Numbered from the stretch's first letter, positions 10,410-19,743 are shown. The stretch is 64,000 bases of DNA from Piscinibacter sp943370595 (GCA_943370595.1 CALRRO020000002.1:62001-126000); one strand, 5' to 3'. The notes: generated by a model from the letters alone, not told the origin. Program-made: numbers and translations.

Positions 10410-11405
10410 ATGTTCGCCGCTCCCTTGTTCACCGGAACCCTGTTCGCCCTCGCCGCCGGCCTGATGTGGGGCCTGGTCTTCGTCGGCCCGCTGCTGTTGC
10501 CCGAATACCCGGCCACGCTGCAGTCCTTCGGCCGCTACCTCGCCTTCGGCCTGATCGCCTTGCCGCTGGCCTGGTTCGACCGCACGACGCTGCGCCAGCT
10601 GACGCGTGCCGACTGGCGCGAGGCGCTGCGCCTGGCGCTGGTGGGCAACGTCGTCTACTACCTGTTCCTGTCCAGCGCGATCCAGCGCGCCGGTGGGCCG
10701 TTGCCGACGATGATCATCGGCACGCTGCCGGTCGTCATCGCCATCACCGCCAACCTGCGCGGCCACCGCGCCGGCACGCGCCGCGAGCAGCCGCTGCGCT
10801 GGTCGCAGCTGGCACCCTCGCTGGGGCTGATCGCGCTCGGCATCGCGCTGGTCAACCATGTCGAGATCGAGCGACTGAAGGCCGAGCCCGGCGCCGACCT
10901 CGGCGCCTACGTGCTCGGTGCCGCGCTGGCGGTGGGCGCCGTCGCCTGCTGGACCTGGTACCCGATCCGCAACGCCGAATGGCTGCGCGCCCACCCCGAC
11001 CGCAGCCCGCGCGGCTGGGCCACCGCGCAGGGCCTGGCGACGCTGCCGCTGGCGCTGGTCGGATACGCGCTCACCTGGGCCTGGTTCGCGCTGTCGGGCT
11101 CGCCGTTCGCGATGCCCTTCGGCCCGCGTGCCGCCGACTTCCTGCTGCTGATGTTCGCCATCGGCCTGCTCGCGTCGTGGCTGGGCACGCTGTGCTGGAA
11201 CGAGGCCAGCCAGCGGCTGCCGCCGACCATCGCGGGCCAGCTGATCGTCTTCGAGACGCTGTCGGCACTGGCCTATGCCTTCGTGCTGCGCGGCCAGTGG
11301 CCGGCGGCCGAGACGCTGGCCGGCGTGGTGCTGCTGGTCGCCGGCGTGCTGTGGGCATTGCGCGCGCGGCCCGAGCCGGCCGCGGCCGAGGCCCATCCGA
11401 ACTGA
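10410..11405 (+). CDS. DMT-superfamily (EamA) transporter
   Basis: A 331-residue inner-membrane protein with about ten hydrophobic helices in two EamA-like halves, as expected for drug/metabolite exporters. It starts 17 bases after the AraC-type regulator, implying co-transcription and control by it. The substrate cannot be read from the sequence; amino acids or related metabolites are the usual cargo of DMT proteins with this regulator type. The extreme C-terminus is alanine-rich and soluble. Confidence 0.85.
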   Translation: MFAAPLFTGTLFALAAGLMWGLVFVGPLLLPEYPATLQSFGRYLAFGLIALPLAWFDRTTLRQLTRADWREALRLALVGNVVYYLFLSSAIQRAGGPLPTMIIGTLPVVIAITANLRGHRAGTRREQPLRWSQLAPSLGLIALGIALVNHVEIERLKAEPGADLGAYVLGAALAVGAVACWTWYPIRNAEWLRAHPDRSPRGWATAQGLATLPLALVGYALTWAWFALSGSPFAMPFGPRAADFLLLMFAIGLLASWLGTLCWNEASQRLPPTIAGQLIVFETLSALAYAFVLRGQWPAAETLAGVVLLVAGVLWALRARPEPAAAEAHPN

Positions 11406-11503
11406 GCCTCGGCCCGCGCCGAAGATCTGGATACACCTGCGGGCGAACCTGGGGGTAGTCTCGCGGTCCCACCCTCATCGAGGGCAACATCCACGGAGGC
11501 CGC

Positions 11504-12346
11504 ATGCAAGCACGCCACATCGCCTTGATCGCGGGGCTGGTGGTCGCGATCGCCGGCGCCGGCGGAACGCTCTGGTGGCTGTACCGCGCCAAGCCGCCCG
11601 CGCCGGCGCCTTATGTCGAGGCACCTGCCGCTGCACCCGAAGCACCTGCCGCCTCGGCGCCGCTGGCCGACGCCGGGCCGAAGCACCCGATCGAGCCGCT
11701 CGCCGCCGCCTCGGCGCCGCAGTCGCTGCCGGCGCTGGACGAGTCCGACGGTGTGGTGCAGGCCGCGCTGGCCGCGCTGGTCGGCAAGCAGGGCGTGATG
11801 GCCTTCCTGAACGCCGACGGCTTCGTGCGCCGCAGCGTCGTCACCATCGACAACCTGGCGCGTCCGCACGCCGCACCGCGGCTGTGGCCGGTTCAGCCCT
11901 CACCCGGAAAGCTGCAGCGCATCGTCGCCGGCGACGCCGAGCTGATCGCGCCGGACAACGCCAAGCGCTATGCACCCTTCGTCGCACTGGTCGCCTCGGT
12001 GGAGCCGTCGCAGGCGGCGGCGCTGTACCGGCGCCTGTACCCGCTGTTCCAGCAGGCCTACGCCGAGCTGGGCTACCCCAAGGGCCACTTCAACGACCGC
12101 CTCGTCGAGGTGGTCGACCACCTGCTCGCCGCGCCGGAGCCCAAGCAGCCGCCGGCGGTCAAGCTGACCGAGGTGAAGGGCGAAGTGCCGTCGACGCGGC
12201 CCTGGGTGCGCTACGAGTTCGTCGACCCGAAGCTCGAAGCGCTGTCGTCGGGGCAGAAGATCATGGTGCGCCTGGGCACGACGAACGAACAGCGGCTGAA
12301 GGCCTGGCTGGCCGGCTTCCGCCAGGCCATCGTGTCGCCGCGCTGA
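11504..12346 (+). CDS. DUF3014 family membrane-anchored protein
   Basis: A 280-residue protein with one N-terminal transmembrane segment (residues 6-27), an alanine/proline-rich linker to about residue 75 and a soluble domain that faces the periplasm. The motifs ADGFVRRSVVTIDNLAR and RRLYPLFQQAYAELGYP recall the DUF3014 family, which has no known function. A GGAGG site lies six bases before the ATG. It stands alone: 98 bases from the DMT gene and convergent with the methyltransferase that follows. Confidence 0.85.
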   Translation: MQARHIALIAGLVVAIAGAGGTLWWLYRAKPPAPAPYVEAPAAAPEAPAASAPLADAGPKHPIEPLAAASAPQSLPALDESDGVVQAALAALVGKQGVMAFLNADGFVRRSVVTIDNLARPHAAPRLWPVQPSPGKLQRIVAGDAELIAPDNAKRYAPFVALVASVEPSQAAALYRRLYPLFQQAYAELGYPKGHFNDRLVEVVDHLLAAPEPKQPPAVKLTEVKGEVPSTRPWVRYEFVDPKLEALSSGQKIMVRLGTTNEQRLKAWLAGFRQAIVSPR

Positions 12347-12353
12347 GCAGCGT

Positions 12354-13181
12354 TCAGGGCAGCGGGCGCTTGGCCGTGACGAGCACGAACTCGGCGGGCA
12401 TGCGGTAGCCCTGGCCCTCGCGCCACGGCGCGATCGCCTGCAGGTAGCGCTGGCTGACCCGCTCGCGCACCTCGGCATCGAAGCGCGACCAGGCCAGCGC
12501 CACCGGCCCGCCGGCAAAGGCCGCCTTGCAGGCTTCGCTGGCATTGGCATAGGCCAGCGTGTCGCTGCGGCGCCGCTGATGTGTCACCTGCAGCCCGCAG
12601 GTGCCGCACAGGCGGGCGAGGGCATCGCCCTGGCCGAGGCCGAAGAACAGCGGGCACACCTCGCTGGCCACCTCGGCATCGACGATGCCGAACAGCGGCG
12701 CCCAGCCGCAGCGGGCACGCTCGCCCCACACGGCCAGCACCACGCGCCCGCCGGGCCGCAGCACCCGGTGCATCTCGCGCAGCGCGGCGCCGGGGTCGGG
12801 CAGGTACATCAGGCCCAGCGCACACAGGACCAGATCGAAACGAGCGTCGGGCAGGTCCAGGCGCTCGGCATCCATGCGCTCGAACTTCGCGTTCGGCAGG
12901 CCCAGCCCGTCGGCGTGCCGCTGCGCCGCCTCGACCATGCGCTGTGACAGGTCGATGCCCAGCACCTCGCCCGACGGCCCCAACGCCTGCGCCGCAGCCA
13001 CCGTCACGACACCGGTGCCGCAGGCGACATCGAGCACCTGCTCGCCGGGCTGTGGCGCTGCGGCGTCGAGCAGCTCGGCCTGCACGCCGGCCAGCGCCGC
13101 ATGCCAGTGCTGCGCGTAGGCGCCGCCGGCGGCCAGGTCCCAGCCATACCGCTGCACGCGGCGCTGCAGGCGGGGTTCCAC
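12354..13181 (-). CDS. Class I SAM-dependent methyltransferase (second of a tandem pair)
   Basis: A 275-residue methyltransferase. Motif I is VLDVACGTGVV, followed by GIDLS (motif II acidic residue), and the motif region DLVLCALGLMYLPDP with LRPGGRVVLAVWGE. It belongs to the UbiE/Methyltransf_11 group; the substrate is unknown. There is no ATG near the expected N-terminus. A GTG at 13181, seven bases after the stop of the upstream methyltransferase, gives a sensible start (VEPRLQRRVQRYGWDL). The pair is therefore probably translationally coupled. Motif I of the two proteins is alike but the rest differs, so this is not a recent duplication. Confidence 0.8.
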   Translation of the reverse strand: MEPRLQRRVQRYGWDLAAGGAYAQHWHAALAGVQAELLDAAAPQPGEQVLDVACGTGVVTVAAAQALGPSGEVLGIDLSQRMVEAAQRHADGLGLPNAKFERMDAERLDLPDARFDLVLCALGLMYLPDPGAALREMHRVLRPGGRVVLAVWGERARCGWAPLFGIVDAEVASEVCPLFFGLGQGDALARLCGTCGLQVTHQRRRSDTLAYANASEACKAAFAGGPVALAWSRFDAEVRERVSQRYLQAIAPWREGQGYRMPAEFVLVTAKRPLP

Positions 13182-13188
13182 TCCCAGC

Positions 13189-14001
13189 TCAGCGGCGCGT
13201 GACCACGGCTTCGAGGTAGGCGCTGGGGACCACCAGCGACGACGCCCCGGCGCGGTTCTCGGCATTCAGCAGCTCGGCCAGGTCGCGCGCCAGCGCCTCG
13301 GCCTGCTCGGGTGTCTGCGCCGCGAAGGCCTTGTGCACCGGGCCATACCAGGTGCGGAACACTTCGATGAAGTGCGCGGCCGAGCGGTAGCGGAAGGTGA
13401 AGACCCGCGGCGTGGCCTCGACGGCCGCGGCCATGTCGCCGAACAGCGTGTGCAGGTGCGCCTCGGTGCCCCACAGCGAGGGCGGGCTCACGCCGGCCGG
13501 CGGCGGCACGTAGCGGCCCAGCACCTTGAACATGCGGCCGATCAGGCTGTCGGGTGTCCAGTTCGCCAGGCCGATGCGGCCGCCGGGGCGGCACACGCGC
13601 GCCATCTCGGCGGCCGAACGTGCATGGTCGGGCGCGAACATCACGCCGAAGGTCGACAGCACGGCGTCGAAGCTGGCATCGGCGAAGGGCAGTGCCTCGA
13701 CGTCGGCGGTCTGGAAGCTGACCTCCAGCCGCTCGGCGCGCGCGCGCTCGGCACCGCGCTCGAGCAGGCTGCCGACGTAGTCGGTGGAGGTCACGTGGCA
13801 ACCGCGGCGCGCTGCGGCGAGCGTCGCGTTGCCATTGCCGGCGGCGACGTCGAGCACTCGCTCGTCGGTCTTCAGGTCGCAGGCTTCGGCGAGGTTCTCG
13901 CCGACGATCTGCAGCGTGGTGCCGATGACGGCGTAGTCGCCGCTGCCCCAGGCGGCCATCTGCCGCGTCTTGAGGGCCGTGAAGTCGATGGGTGCATTCA
14001 T
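13189..14001 (-). CDS. Class I SAM-dependent methyltransferase (first of a tandem pair)
   Basis: A 270-residue methyltransferase with motif I VLDVAAGNGNATLAAA (SAM binding), the acidic end of the second strand in TSTDY, and the post-motifs DAVLSTFGVMFAPDH and CRPGGRIGLANW. UbiE-like enzymes of this kind methylate small molecules. The ATG at 14001 has a GGAG site eight bases upstream; an upstream in-frame start lacks one. It leads the two-gene methyltransferase unit and diverges from the osmC-araC pair across a 268-base region with direct repeats, so the four genes may be one regulon. Confidence 0.8.
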   Translation of the reverse strand: MNAPIDFTALKTRQMAAWGSGDYAVIGTTLQIVGENLAEACDLKTDERVLDVAAGNGNATLAAARRGCHVTSTDYVGSLLERGAERARAERLEVSFQTADVEALPFADASFDAVLSTFGVMFAPDHARSAAEMARVCRPGGRIGLANWTPDSLIGRMFKVLGRYVPPPAGVSPPSLWGTEAHLHTLFGDMAAAVEATPRVFTFRYRSAAHFIEVFRTWYGPVHKAFAAQTPEQAEALARDLAELLNAENRAGASSLVVPSAYLEAVVTRR

Positions 14002-14107
14002 GGAAGGCTCCGTGAGGGTGTTGCGAAGGGTCGAGTGCACTGGCTGGCACTGCGCCGCACTGTGGTCCGGTCAACGTTCGGCGTCCTGCCCGCGCGTCGC
14101 CGAGGGC

Positions 14108-14182
14108 TGGCCGAGCGTCCGCATCTCGCTCGCCACCGCCTATCGGTTGACCGCGCGTCCGCATCGACTGACCGAGCGTCCG
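14108..14182. promoter_or_regulatory. Three direct repeats TGRCCGMGCGTCCG in a divergent promoter region
   Basis: Fourteen-base repeats begin at 14108 (TGGCCGAGCGTCCG), 14148 (TGACCGCGCGTCCG) and 14169 (TGACCGAGCGTCCG). The last two are 21 bases apart, the spacing typical of paired half-sites for AraC-type activators (family knowledge). They lie between the methyltransferase pair and the osmC-araC pair; the AraC protein at 14803 is the natural candidate to bind them. Confidence 0.5.
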
Positions 14183-14269
14183 GCGTGAGGCCGGGCATGG
14201 GCCCGGCCGCTGGTCATCGGGGCGCGCCACTTCCACAATCGGGCCTTCGCCACAGGCCGGAGTGAACGC

Positions 14270-14803
14270 ATGGCAGCACAGGACATTGCCGCGGCGATGC
14301 AGCGGGTCGAATCGGTGCTGCGCCGCCGCCCCGAGGCCGGCCTGCACGACGACGCGCCTGCGCTGGCGCAGTGGGCGGGCGGCCTGCGCGTGCGCGCCAC
14401 GCATGCCGACGGCACGGCGCTGGTGACCGACATGCCGGCCGAACTCGGCGGCGGCGGCGAGGGCGTCACGCCTGGCTGGCTGCTGCGTGCCGCGCTGGCC
14501 TCGTGCGCGGTGACGCGCATCGCGATGGCTGCGGCCGCCGCCGGCATCGAGCTGCAGACCCTGCAGGCCCGCGCGCTCAGCCGCTCCGACCTGCGTGGCC
14601 TGTTCGGCCTCAGCGGGCCCGACGGCGCACCGGTGAGCGCCGGGCCGGGCGAGCTGCAGCTTTTGGTGCGCATCGGCGCGCCCGGCGTCGCCGCCGAGCG
14701 GCTGCGGGCCCTGGTGCACGAGAGCGGCCCGTGCTCGCCGGTGAGCCGCGCGATGGAGGAAGCGCTGCCGGTGGCGCTGCAGGTCGAGGTCGAAGGCGCC
14801 TGA
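14270..14803 (+). CDS. OsmC-family protein
   Basis: A 177-residue protein of the OsmC/Ohr fold. The usual core is visible: LGGGGEGVTPGWLLRAALASCAV, whose ends are near residues 59 and 81, with the family cysteine in LASCAVTR and a second cysteine in ESGPCSPVSRAM. In OsmC/Ohr these two cysteines reduce organic hydroperoxides. The last base of the stop codon is the first base of the next gene's ATG, so it is translationally coupled to an AraC-type regulator. Confidence 0.8.
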   Translation: MAAQDIAAAMQRVESVLRRRPEAGLHDDAPALAQWAGGLRVRATHADGTALVTDMPAELGGGGEGVTPGWLLRAALASCAVTRIAMAAAAAGIELQTLQARALSRSDLRGLFGLSGPDGAPVSAGPGELQLLVRIGAPGVAAERLRALVHESGPCSPVSRAMEEALPVALQVEVEGA

Positions 14804-15786
14804 TGGACGCGCTGTCGGAAACGCTGCGTGTGGTGCGCCTGGTCGGCGCGATCTTCATCCACGGCCGCTTCACCGCGCCGTGGTGCTACCAGTCGCCACA
14901 CGCCGACACGGCCGCGCCCATTCTCGAGCCGAACGCCGAGCGGGTGGTGATCTTCCACATGATCACCGAGGGCGAATGCTGGGTCGAGCTCGACGGCCAG
15001 GCACCGACGCGGCTCGCCGCCGGCGATGCGGTGATCTTCCCGCAGGGCGATGCGCACCGCATGAGCTCGCAACCCGGGCTGCCGGCGGCTTCGGGGGCGC
15101 GGCTGCAGGAGGTGCTGTCGCGCCGACCGCGCCTGCTCGCCTACGGCGGTGGCGGCGCGACGACGAAGCTGGTCTGCGGCTACCTGGCCTGCGACGATCG
15201 CCTGGCCAAGCTGCTGCTGGCCGGCCTGCCGCCGCTGGTGAAGGTCAGCGTGCGCGGCTCCAACGCCGGCGTCTGGCTGGAGGCCTCGCTGCGCTATGCG
15301 CTGGCGGAGGCACGCTCGCCACGGCCGGGCGGCACCGGGGTGCTGTCCAAGCTCGCCGAGGTGCTGTTCATCGAGGTGCTGCGCCTGTACATGAACGAGC
15401 AGTCGGAAGGCCGCACCGGCTGGCTGGCGGCGGTGAACGACCGCATCGTCGGCGCCGCGTTGCGCGCGCTGCATGCGCGCCCGGCGCAGGCCTGGACCCT
15501 CGAAGAACTGGCGCGTGCGGCGGGCAGTTCGCGCTCGGTGCTGGCCGAGCGATTCCAGCAGCTGGTCGGCAGCTCGCCGATGCAGTACCTGGCGCAGTGG
15601 CGCATGCTGCTGGCCACCGACCTGCTGCGCCGCAGCCAGGCACCGCTGGCGCAGATCGCCGAGCAGGTGGGCTACCAGACCGACACCGCGTTCAGCCGCG
15701 CCTTCCGGCGCGAGTTCGGCGAGCCGCCGGCGGCCTGGCGGAGGCGGCGTGGCGCAGACGCTGCGGCCGTGCCGCCGGCCCACTGA
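14803..15786 (+). CDS. AraC-family regulator with cupin_6 (AraC_binding_2) sensor
   Basis: A 327-residue regulator starting on the last base of the osmC stop (TGATG). The N-terminal half is a cupin (motifs HMITEGECWVELDG and GDAVIFPQGDAHRM). The C-terminal half has two helix-turn-helix units, in WTLEELARAAGSSRSVLAERF and in LAQIAEQVGYQTDTAFSRAF, and ends in the typical FGEPPAAWRR. Proteins of this exact layout often control oxidoreductases or OsmC-like genes next to them. The 21-base-spaced direct repeats at 14148 and 14169 are plausible binding sites. Confidence 0.9.
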   Translation: MDALSETLRVVRLVGAIFIHGRFTAPWCYQSPHADTAAPILEPNAERVVIFHMITEGECWVELDGQAPTRLAAGDAVIFPQGDAHRMSSQPGLPAASGARLQEVLSRRPRLLAYGGGGATTKLVCGYLACDDRLAKLLLAGLPPLVKVSVRGSNAGVWLEASLRYALAEARSPRPGGTGVLSKLAEVLFIEVLRLYMNEQSEGRTGWLAAVNDRIVGAALRALHARPAQAWTLEELARAAGSSRSVLAERFQQLVGSSPMQYLAQWRMLLATDLLRRSQAPLAQIAEQVGYQTDTAFSRAFRREFGEPPAAWRRRRGADAAAVPPAH

Positions 15787-15802
15787 AGCCGGCCGAGGCC
15801 GC

Positions 15803-16057
15803 TCAGCGGTAGAAAGCCTCGACCCGCCCCTTCAGCTTGAGCATCACCGGGTTGCCCTTGCGGTCGACCGTGCGGCCGGCAGGCACCTTCACCCAGCCTT
15901 CGCTGATGCAGTACTCCTCGACGTCCTGGCGTTCGTTGCCGTTGAAGCGGATGCCGACCTCGTGCGCGAACACCGCGGCCACGTGGTGCGGGCTGCGCGG
16001 GTCGATGGACAGGCGGTCGGGCAGCGGGGGCGGGGTCGGGGTCGGCGTGTCGCTCAT
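15803..16057 (-). CDS. DUF3297 family small protein
   Basis: An 84-residue soluble protein. The core DRLSIDPRSPHHVAAVF and the GIRFNGNERQDVEEYCISEGWVK stretch (residues 35-57) are characteristic of DUF3297, a small conserved proteobacterial family with no assigned role. It has an N-terminal threonine/proline-rich lead of about 13 residues. It stands alone, convergent with the AraC-type gene and followed upstream by the second palindromic element. Confidence 0.85.
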   Translation of the reverse strand: MSDTPTPTPPPLPDRLSIDPRSPHHVAAVFAHEVGIRFNGNERQDVEEYCISEGWVKVPAGRTVDRKGNPVMLKLKGRVEAFYR

Positions 16058-16168
16058 GGGCAGGGCGGGGTGGCAGGAGTGGTCGGGCTGTGCATTGTCT
16101 ACTTCGGCGTTGTCGTCGTGGTCGACGCGGTCGGCGGGTGGAGGGGCCGCGGCGCGCTGGGGGTTATG

Positions 16169-16371
16169 TTCCGCTCATGTCCTCCGGACCCGCTGCGCGG
16201 GTCCTCCCCCTTTACTTCGCTCCACACAACCCCCAGCACGCCGCTCCGGCACCTCCGAGGCATGCCTCTGGCTGCAGTGCGCGGGTGGTGGTGGCCTGGG
16301 GCGATGGGTGAAGGGTGGAGCGAAGTCAAGGAGGAGGGCTCGCGCAGCGAGCCCGGGGGACATGAGCGGAA
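16169..16371. repeat. Nested palindromic intergenic element, copy 2
   Basis: Same plan as the copy at 308-517. Outer arms are ttccgctcatgtcctccgg (16169-16187) and ccgggggacatgagcggaa (16353-16371), with one mismatch. Inner arms are tttacttcgct (16211-16221) and the agcgaagtcaaggaggagg stretch (16319-16337), with one base changed from copy 1. The private hairpins differ again: acccgc/gcgggt (16188-16202) and gggctcgc/gcgagccc (16336-16354). It fills most of the 365-base gap 16058-16422, where I see nothing else. Confidence 0.85.
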
Positions 16372-16422
16372 CCCTTCACCCATCGCGCCAGGCTCGCGCA
16401 GAGACCCGAACGCGGACCGACC

Positions 16423-17004
16423 TCAGACGCCGGCCAGCGAGGCCAGCGTCGCCGTGTCCAGCGAGCCGGCGTGCATGCCATGCTGCCCGCTCTGTGCGTT
16501 GCGGTAGACGATCAGCGGCACGCTCTCGGCGCCGAGCTGGCGGAACAGGCCGGTGTTGTCCTTGACCTTCTGCTGCACCTCGTCGCTCAGGTTCGAGGGC
16601 ACGCTGATGCCGCCGCCGCGCGCCAGCACGCTGGCCTCGTTCTCGGCCATCGCCTTGGCCGGGTCCGGCGCGGCGAGGATGGTGGCGCCCTGCGGGCCCG
16701 ACTGCGGCCGCAGCAGGCCGATCGGCATCCAGACGATCTTCAGCTTGGTCAGCAGTGGCTGCGAGGCGTTCCACAGTTCGGCGCAATGCGGGCAGGTGGT
16801 GTCGAAGAAGACATAGACGGTGTTGGCCGCCATCACCGCGCCGACGGTGAAGCCGGTGCCGCGGGAGGCGATCGCGTAGGCCTCGATCGGGCTCACGCGG
16901 CGCGCCGGCGCTTCGGCGGCGGGCGCCTCCTCGTTCTTCGAGCAGGCGGCCAGCGCAGCCAGTGGCAGCGAAGCAAGGCCGAGGATCAGCGGGCGGCGGT
17001 TCAT
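16423..17004 (-). CDS. DsbA/DsbG-like periplasmic thiol-disulfide lipoprotein
   Basis: A 193-residue thioredoxin-fold protein. The signal peptide ends in the lipobox LAAC (Cys21), so it is probably membrane-anchored in the periplasm. The redox motif is CPHC (71-74) in VYVFFDTTCPHCAELW, and the cis-proline loop is SVPLIVY. It lies between DsbG/DsbC-like and DsbA-like proteins but lacks the DsbC dimerisation domain. Possible jobs are disulfide isomerisation or reduction of apocytochrome cysteines for haem attachment; with over 50 haem sites encoded nearby that is tempting but unproven. A GGAG site precedes the ATG. Confidence 0.8.
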   Translation of the reverse strand: MNRRPLILGLASLPLAALAACSKNEEAPAAEAPARRVSPIEAYAIASRGTGFTVGAVMAANTVYVFFDTTCPHCAELWNASQPLLTKLKIVWMPIGLLRPQSGPQGATILAAPDPAKAMAENEASVLARGGGISVPSNLSDEVQQKVKDNTGLFRQLGAESVPLIVYRNAQSGQHGMHAGSLDTATLASLAGV

Positions 17005-17034
17005 GGTCGGTTCTCCGTGAAGAGGTCAGTGGGA

Positions 17035-19743
17035 TCAGGGATGGTCGCGCAACCACGCGGCGGCCTGGCCGCGCGACTGAAGCGCGAGCTTGTCGAGAAT
17101 ATTGGCGACGTGACGCTTGACGGTGTGCGGGCTGATGTCGAGCAGCCGCGCGATCAGCTTGTTGCTGTCGCCGGCGGCGATGCGCTCCAGCACCTCGCGC
17201 TCGCGGGTGCTGAGCAGCACAGCGGCCGCATCGGTCACGGCGAGCGCGGTCGCCGGCACTGGCGCCGTGATCGCGGGGGCATCGACCGCGGCCGGCGCGG
17301 CGACGGCCGCAGTTCCACCGCGCAGCGCCGCCGACCGAGCCACCAGCGAGGCCAGCACCTGCCGCAGCTCGGCATCGAGCCCCAGCACCTGCGCCTGAGC
17401 CGCCAGCGCGCCAAGCACCGCCGGGCCGGCCATCAAGGCGTGGCCGGCGCCGCCGCCGTCGATCACGCGCTGCAGCGCCTCGGCCAGCGGCGCGGCCGCC
17501 TCGGCGCTTCGACCGGCACGCAGCAGCGCGTGGGCCGCGCGCAACTGCAGCTCGATGCCCTGGCCGAGCAGGTCCAGTCGCGCGGCGGCGGGCAGCAGGG
17601 CGGCGAACGCGGTCGCGGCATCGGCCCACCGGCCCTCGGCCGCCGCCACGCGCGCTGCCAGCGGCCCCGGGCCGTCGCCCTCGTGGGCGGGATGCCAGGC
17701 CTGCCAGTGGCGCAGCGCCGCGCCGTCGGCGCCGACCAGGTCGAGCGCACGAACCGCGATGCGGGCGACGTGCGCGCGCCAGAAGCGCAGCCGGCTCGGC
17801 GAGGCGTGCTCGGCCTCCTGCATGAACAGTTCGTCGAGGCGCCGCGCCACCGCAACGGCGTCTCCATGCAACGCGTCGATGTAGGTGCGCACGATGTTCA
17901 GCGCCACCGCGATCTCGGAGGACCGTGCCAGCCAGCGCGCATCGGCCTCGGCCTGCGCCGCACTCGCCTGCGCCTCGGCGATGCGCCCTTCCCACACCAG
18001 CGACGCCGCCTGCAGCGCGTGCAGCGTGGACCGCATCGGCAACTCGCGTTCGCCGATGCGGCGCAGCGCCTCGCGGCCGTAGCGCTCGAGCAGCGGCGCC
18101 ATGCCCGGTAGGCCGGCCCAGGAGGTGGGCGGCGAGCATTCCCACCAGTTCAGCAGCGAGCCATGGGCTTCGAGCAGCCGCAGCACCTGGTCGAAGCACT
18201 CGCGCAGTGCCACATGGTCGCCACGGTCGTGCAGCAGCGTGCACTGCCCGTCAAGCACCAGCAGTTGCGCCTCCGGCGCCAGCGGCTGCGCCAGCAACTC
18301 GTCCACCAGCGCCTGCGCGCGCTCGACCTGGTCGTTGGCGTTCCACGCCGCCAGCAGCAGGGCCTGCGACAGGTGAAGTTCGTCGACGTCGCCGATGCGG
18401 CGCGCGGCCTCGACCGAAGCCTCCATCAGCACCGCCATCTCGCTCCAGCGCCAGCGCATGCAGGCAGCGATCGCGTCGTAGCGCAGCAGCCGCGCCGAGC
18501 GCTCGCGCCAGCCGGCCGGGAACTGCGCGACCAGGCGCGACACCTCGGTGCCCTGGCCCTCGAGCAGCAGCTCGTCGGCGATCGCGGCCAGCGCCACCTC
18601 GGCCGCCGCCCAGTCGCCGGCGCGCAGCTGCAGCAGCACGCGGCGCAGCGCATCGGTCTCGACGGCGGCGGCGCGCTGCAGCAGGCGCGGCAGCTCCTCG
18701 GGAAAGCGCTTGCGCAGCCGCTCTTCCAGCGCGTCGCGGAACAGGTCGTGCAGCACCAGCGTGCGCTCGTCGGCATCGAGCGCGGTGACGAACAGGCCAC
18801 GCCGCTCGATCTCGTCCAGGCGCTGCGCGGCGCGGGCGTCGCCGGTCACCGCCGCGGTGTTCGTGGCCGTCAGCACCGGCAGCACCGCGCTGCGCACCAG
18901 GAAGTCGTGCAGGGCGACCGGCATCTCGTCGATGACCTCGCTGGCCAGGTAGTCGAACAGGCTGCGGTCCACCGCCGCCGGGCGCGCCGCGCCCGCTGCC
19001 AGCGGCGCGCTGCCGGCCCGCCCGCGCAGCGCCGCGAAGCACAGCCGCAGGCCGGCCGGCCAGCCCTGCGTGCGCTCCATCAGCTCGGGCAGGCGCGCCG
19101 CGAGGTCAGCCGAGGGCTCGGCCTCGGCCAGCACACGGGCCTCGTCGAGCGTGAAGCGCAGCGACTCCTGCGTGAGCTCGGCCAGCTCGTCGGCCGCGCG
19201 CCAGCGCGACAGCGCCAGCCGCGGCGCGACGCGCGAGGAGATCACCACCGTCCACTGCGGCGGCAAGGCTTCGACCAGCGCGTCGAGCAGGACGTGCACC
19301 TCGGGCGACTGCACGCGGTGCAGGTCGTCGAACACGATCACGCCATGCGCCGCCCCGCTGGCCGCCAGCGCGTTGACCAGCTCGGCCACGGTGGCGCGCA
19401 GGCCCGCGCCTTCGCCGTCGATCAGTTGCCCGGCCAGTGCCGCCGGTGCGGTGCGCCAGGGCAGGTCGAACGGCTCGAGCGCGGCCGCCAGTGCGCTGAA
19501 CAGGCGCGCGGGGTCGTCGTCCTCGTCGAGCGACACCCAGGCCAGCGCCGTTCCCGCCGGCAGCGCCGCGATCTGGCCGGCCAGCGCCGAGGTCTTGCCG
19601 AAGCCGGCCGGCGCGACCAGCAGCACCAGGCGCTTGTGGCCGAGCGCATCGCGCAGCGCACTGTCGAGCGCCGGCCGCGCGACGCGCGCCGTGCGCGCGC
19701 GCGGCGGCTGGATCTTGGTGGTGGCCAGGCTGGAGCGTTGCAT
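17035..19743 (-). CDS. MalT-like LuxR-family ATP-dependent regulator
   Basis: A 902-residue signal-transducing ATPase regulator. The P-loop is APAGFGKTS (44-52), with the Walker B region VIVFDDLHRV near residue 137. A long helical TPR-like sensor region runs from about 330 to 800. The C-terminal LuxR helix-turn-helix covers about 838-897 (LSTREREVLERIAAG, then SPHTVKRHVANIL). Length and order match MalT, where an inducer and ATP drive oligomerisation and activation. The inducer is unknown and there is no maltose operon here. It starts 35 bases before the TPM gene's end on the same strand, and the Dsb-like gene follows 30 bases downstream. Confidence 0.88.
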   Translation of the reverse strand: MQRSSLATTKIQPPRARTARVARPALDSALRDALGHKRLVLLVAPAGFGKTSALAGQIAALPAGTALAWVSLDEDDDPARLFSALAAALEPFDLPWRTAPAALAGQLIDGEGAGLRATVAELVNALAASGAAHGVIVFDDLHRVQSPEVHVLLDALVEALPPQWTVVISSRVAPRLALSRWRAADELAELTQESLRFTLDEARVLAEAEPSADLAARLPELMERTQGWPAGLRLCFAALRGRAGSAPLAAGAARPAAVDRSLFDYLASEVIDEMPVALHDFLVRSAVLPVLTATNTAAVTGDARAAQRLDEIERRGLFVTALDADERTLVLHDLFRDALEERLRKRFPEELPRLLQRAAAVETDALRRVLLQLRAGDWAAAEVALAAIADELLLEGQGTEVSRLVAQFPAGWRERSARLLRYDAIAACMRWRWSEMAVLMEASVEAARRIGDVDELHLSQALLLAAWNANDQVERAQALVDELLAQPLAPEAQLLVLDGQCTLLHDRGDHVALRECFDQVLRLLEAHGSLLNWWECSPPTSWAGLPGMAPLLERYGREALRRIGERELPMRSTLHALQAASLVWEGRIAEAQASAAQAEADARWLARSSEIAVALNIVRTYIDALHGDAVAVARRLDELFMQEAEHASPSRLRFWRAHVARIAVRALDLVGADGAALRHWQAWHPAHEGDGPGPLAARVAAAEGRWADAATAFAALLPAAARLDLLGQGIELQLRAAHALLRAGRSAEAAAPLAEALQRVIDGGGAGHALMAGPAVLGALAAQAQVLGLDAELRQVLASLVARSAALRGGTAAVAAPAAVDAPAITAPVPATALAVTDAAAVLLSTREREVLERIAAGDSNKLIARLLDISPHTVKRHVANILDKLALQSRGQAAAWLRDHP

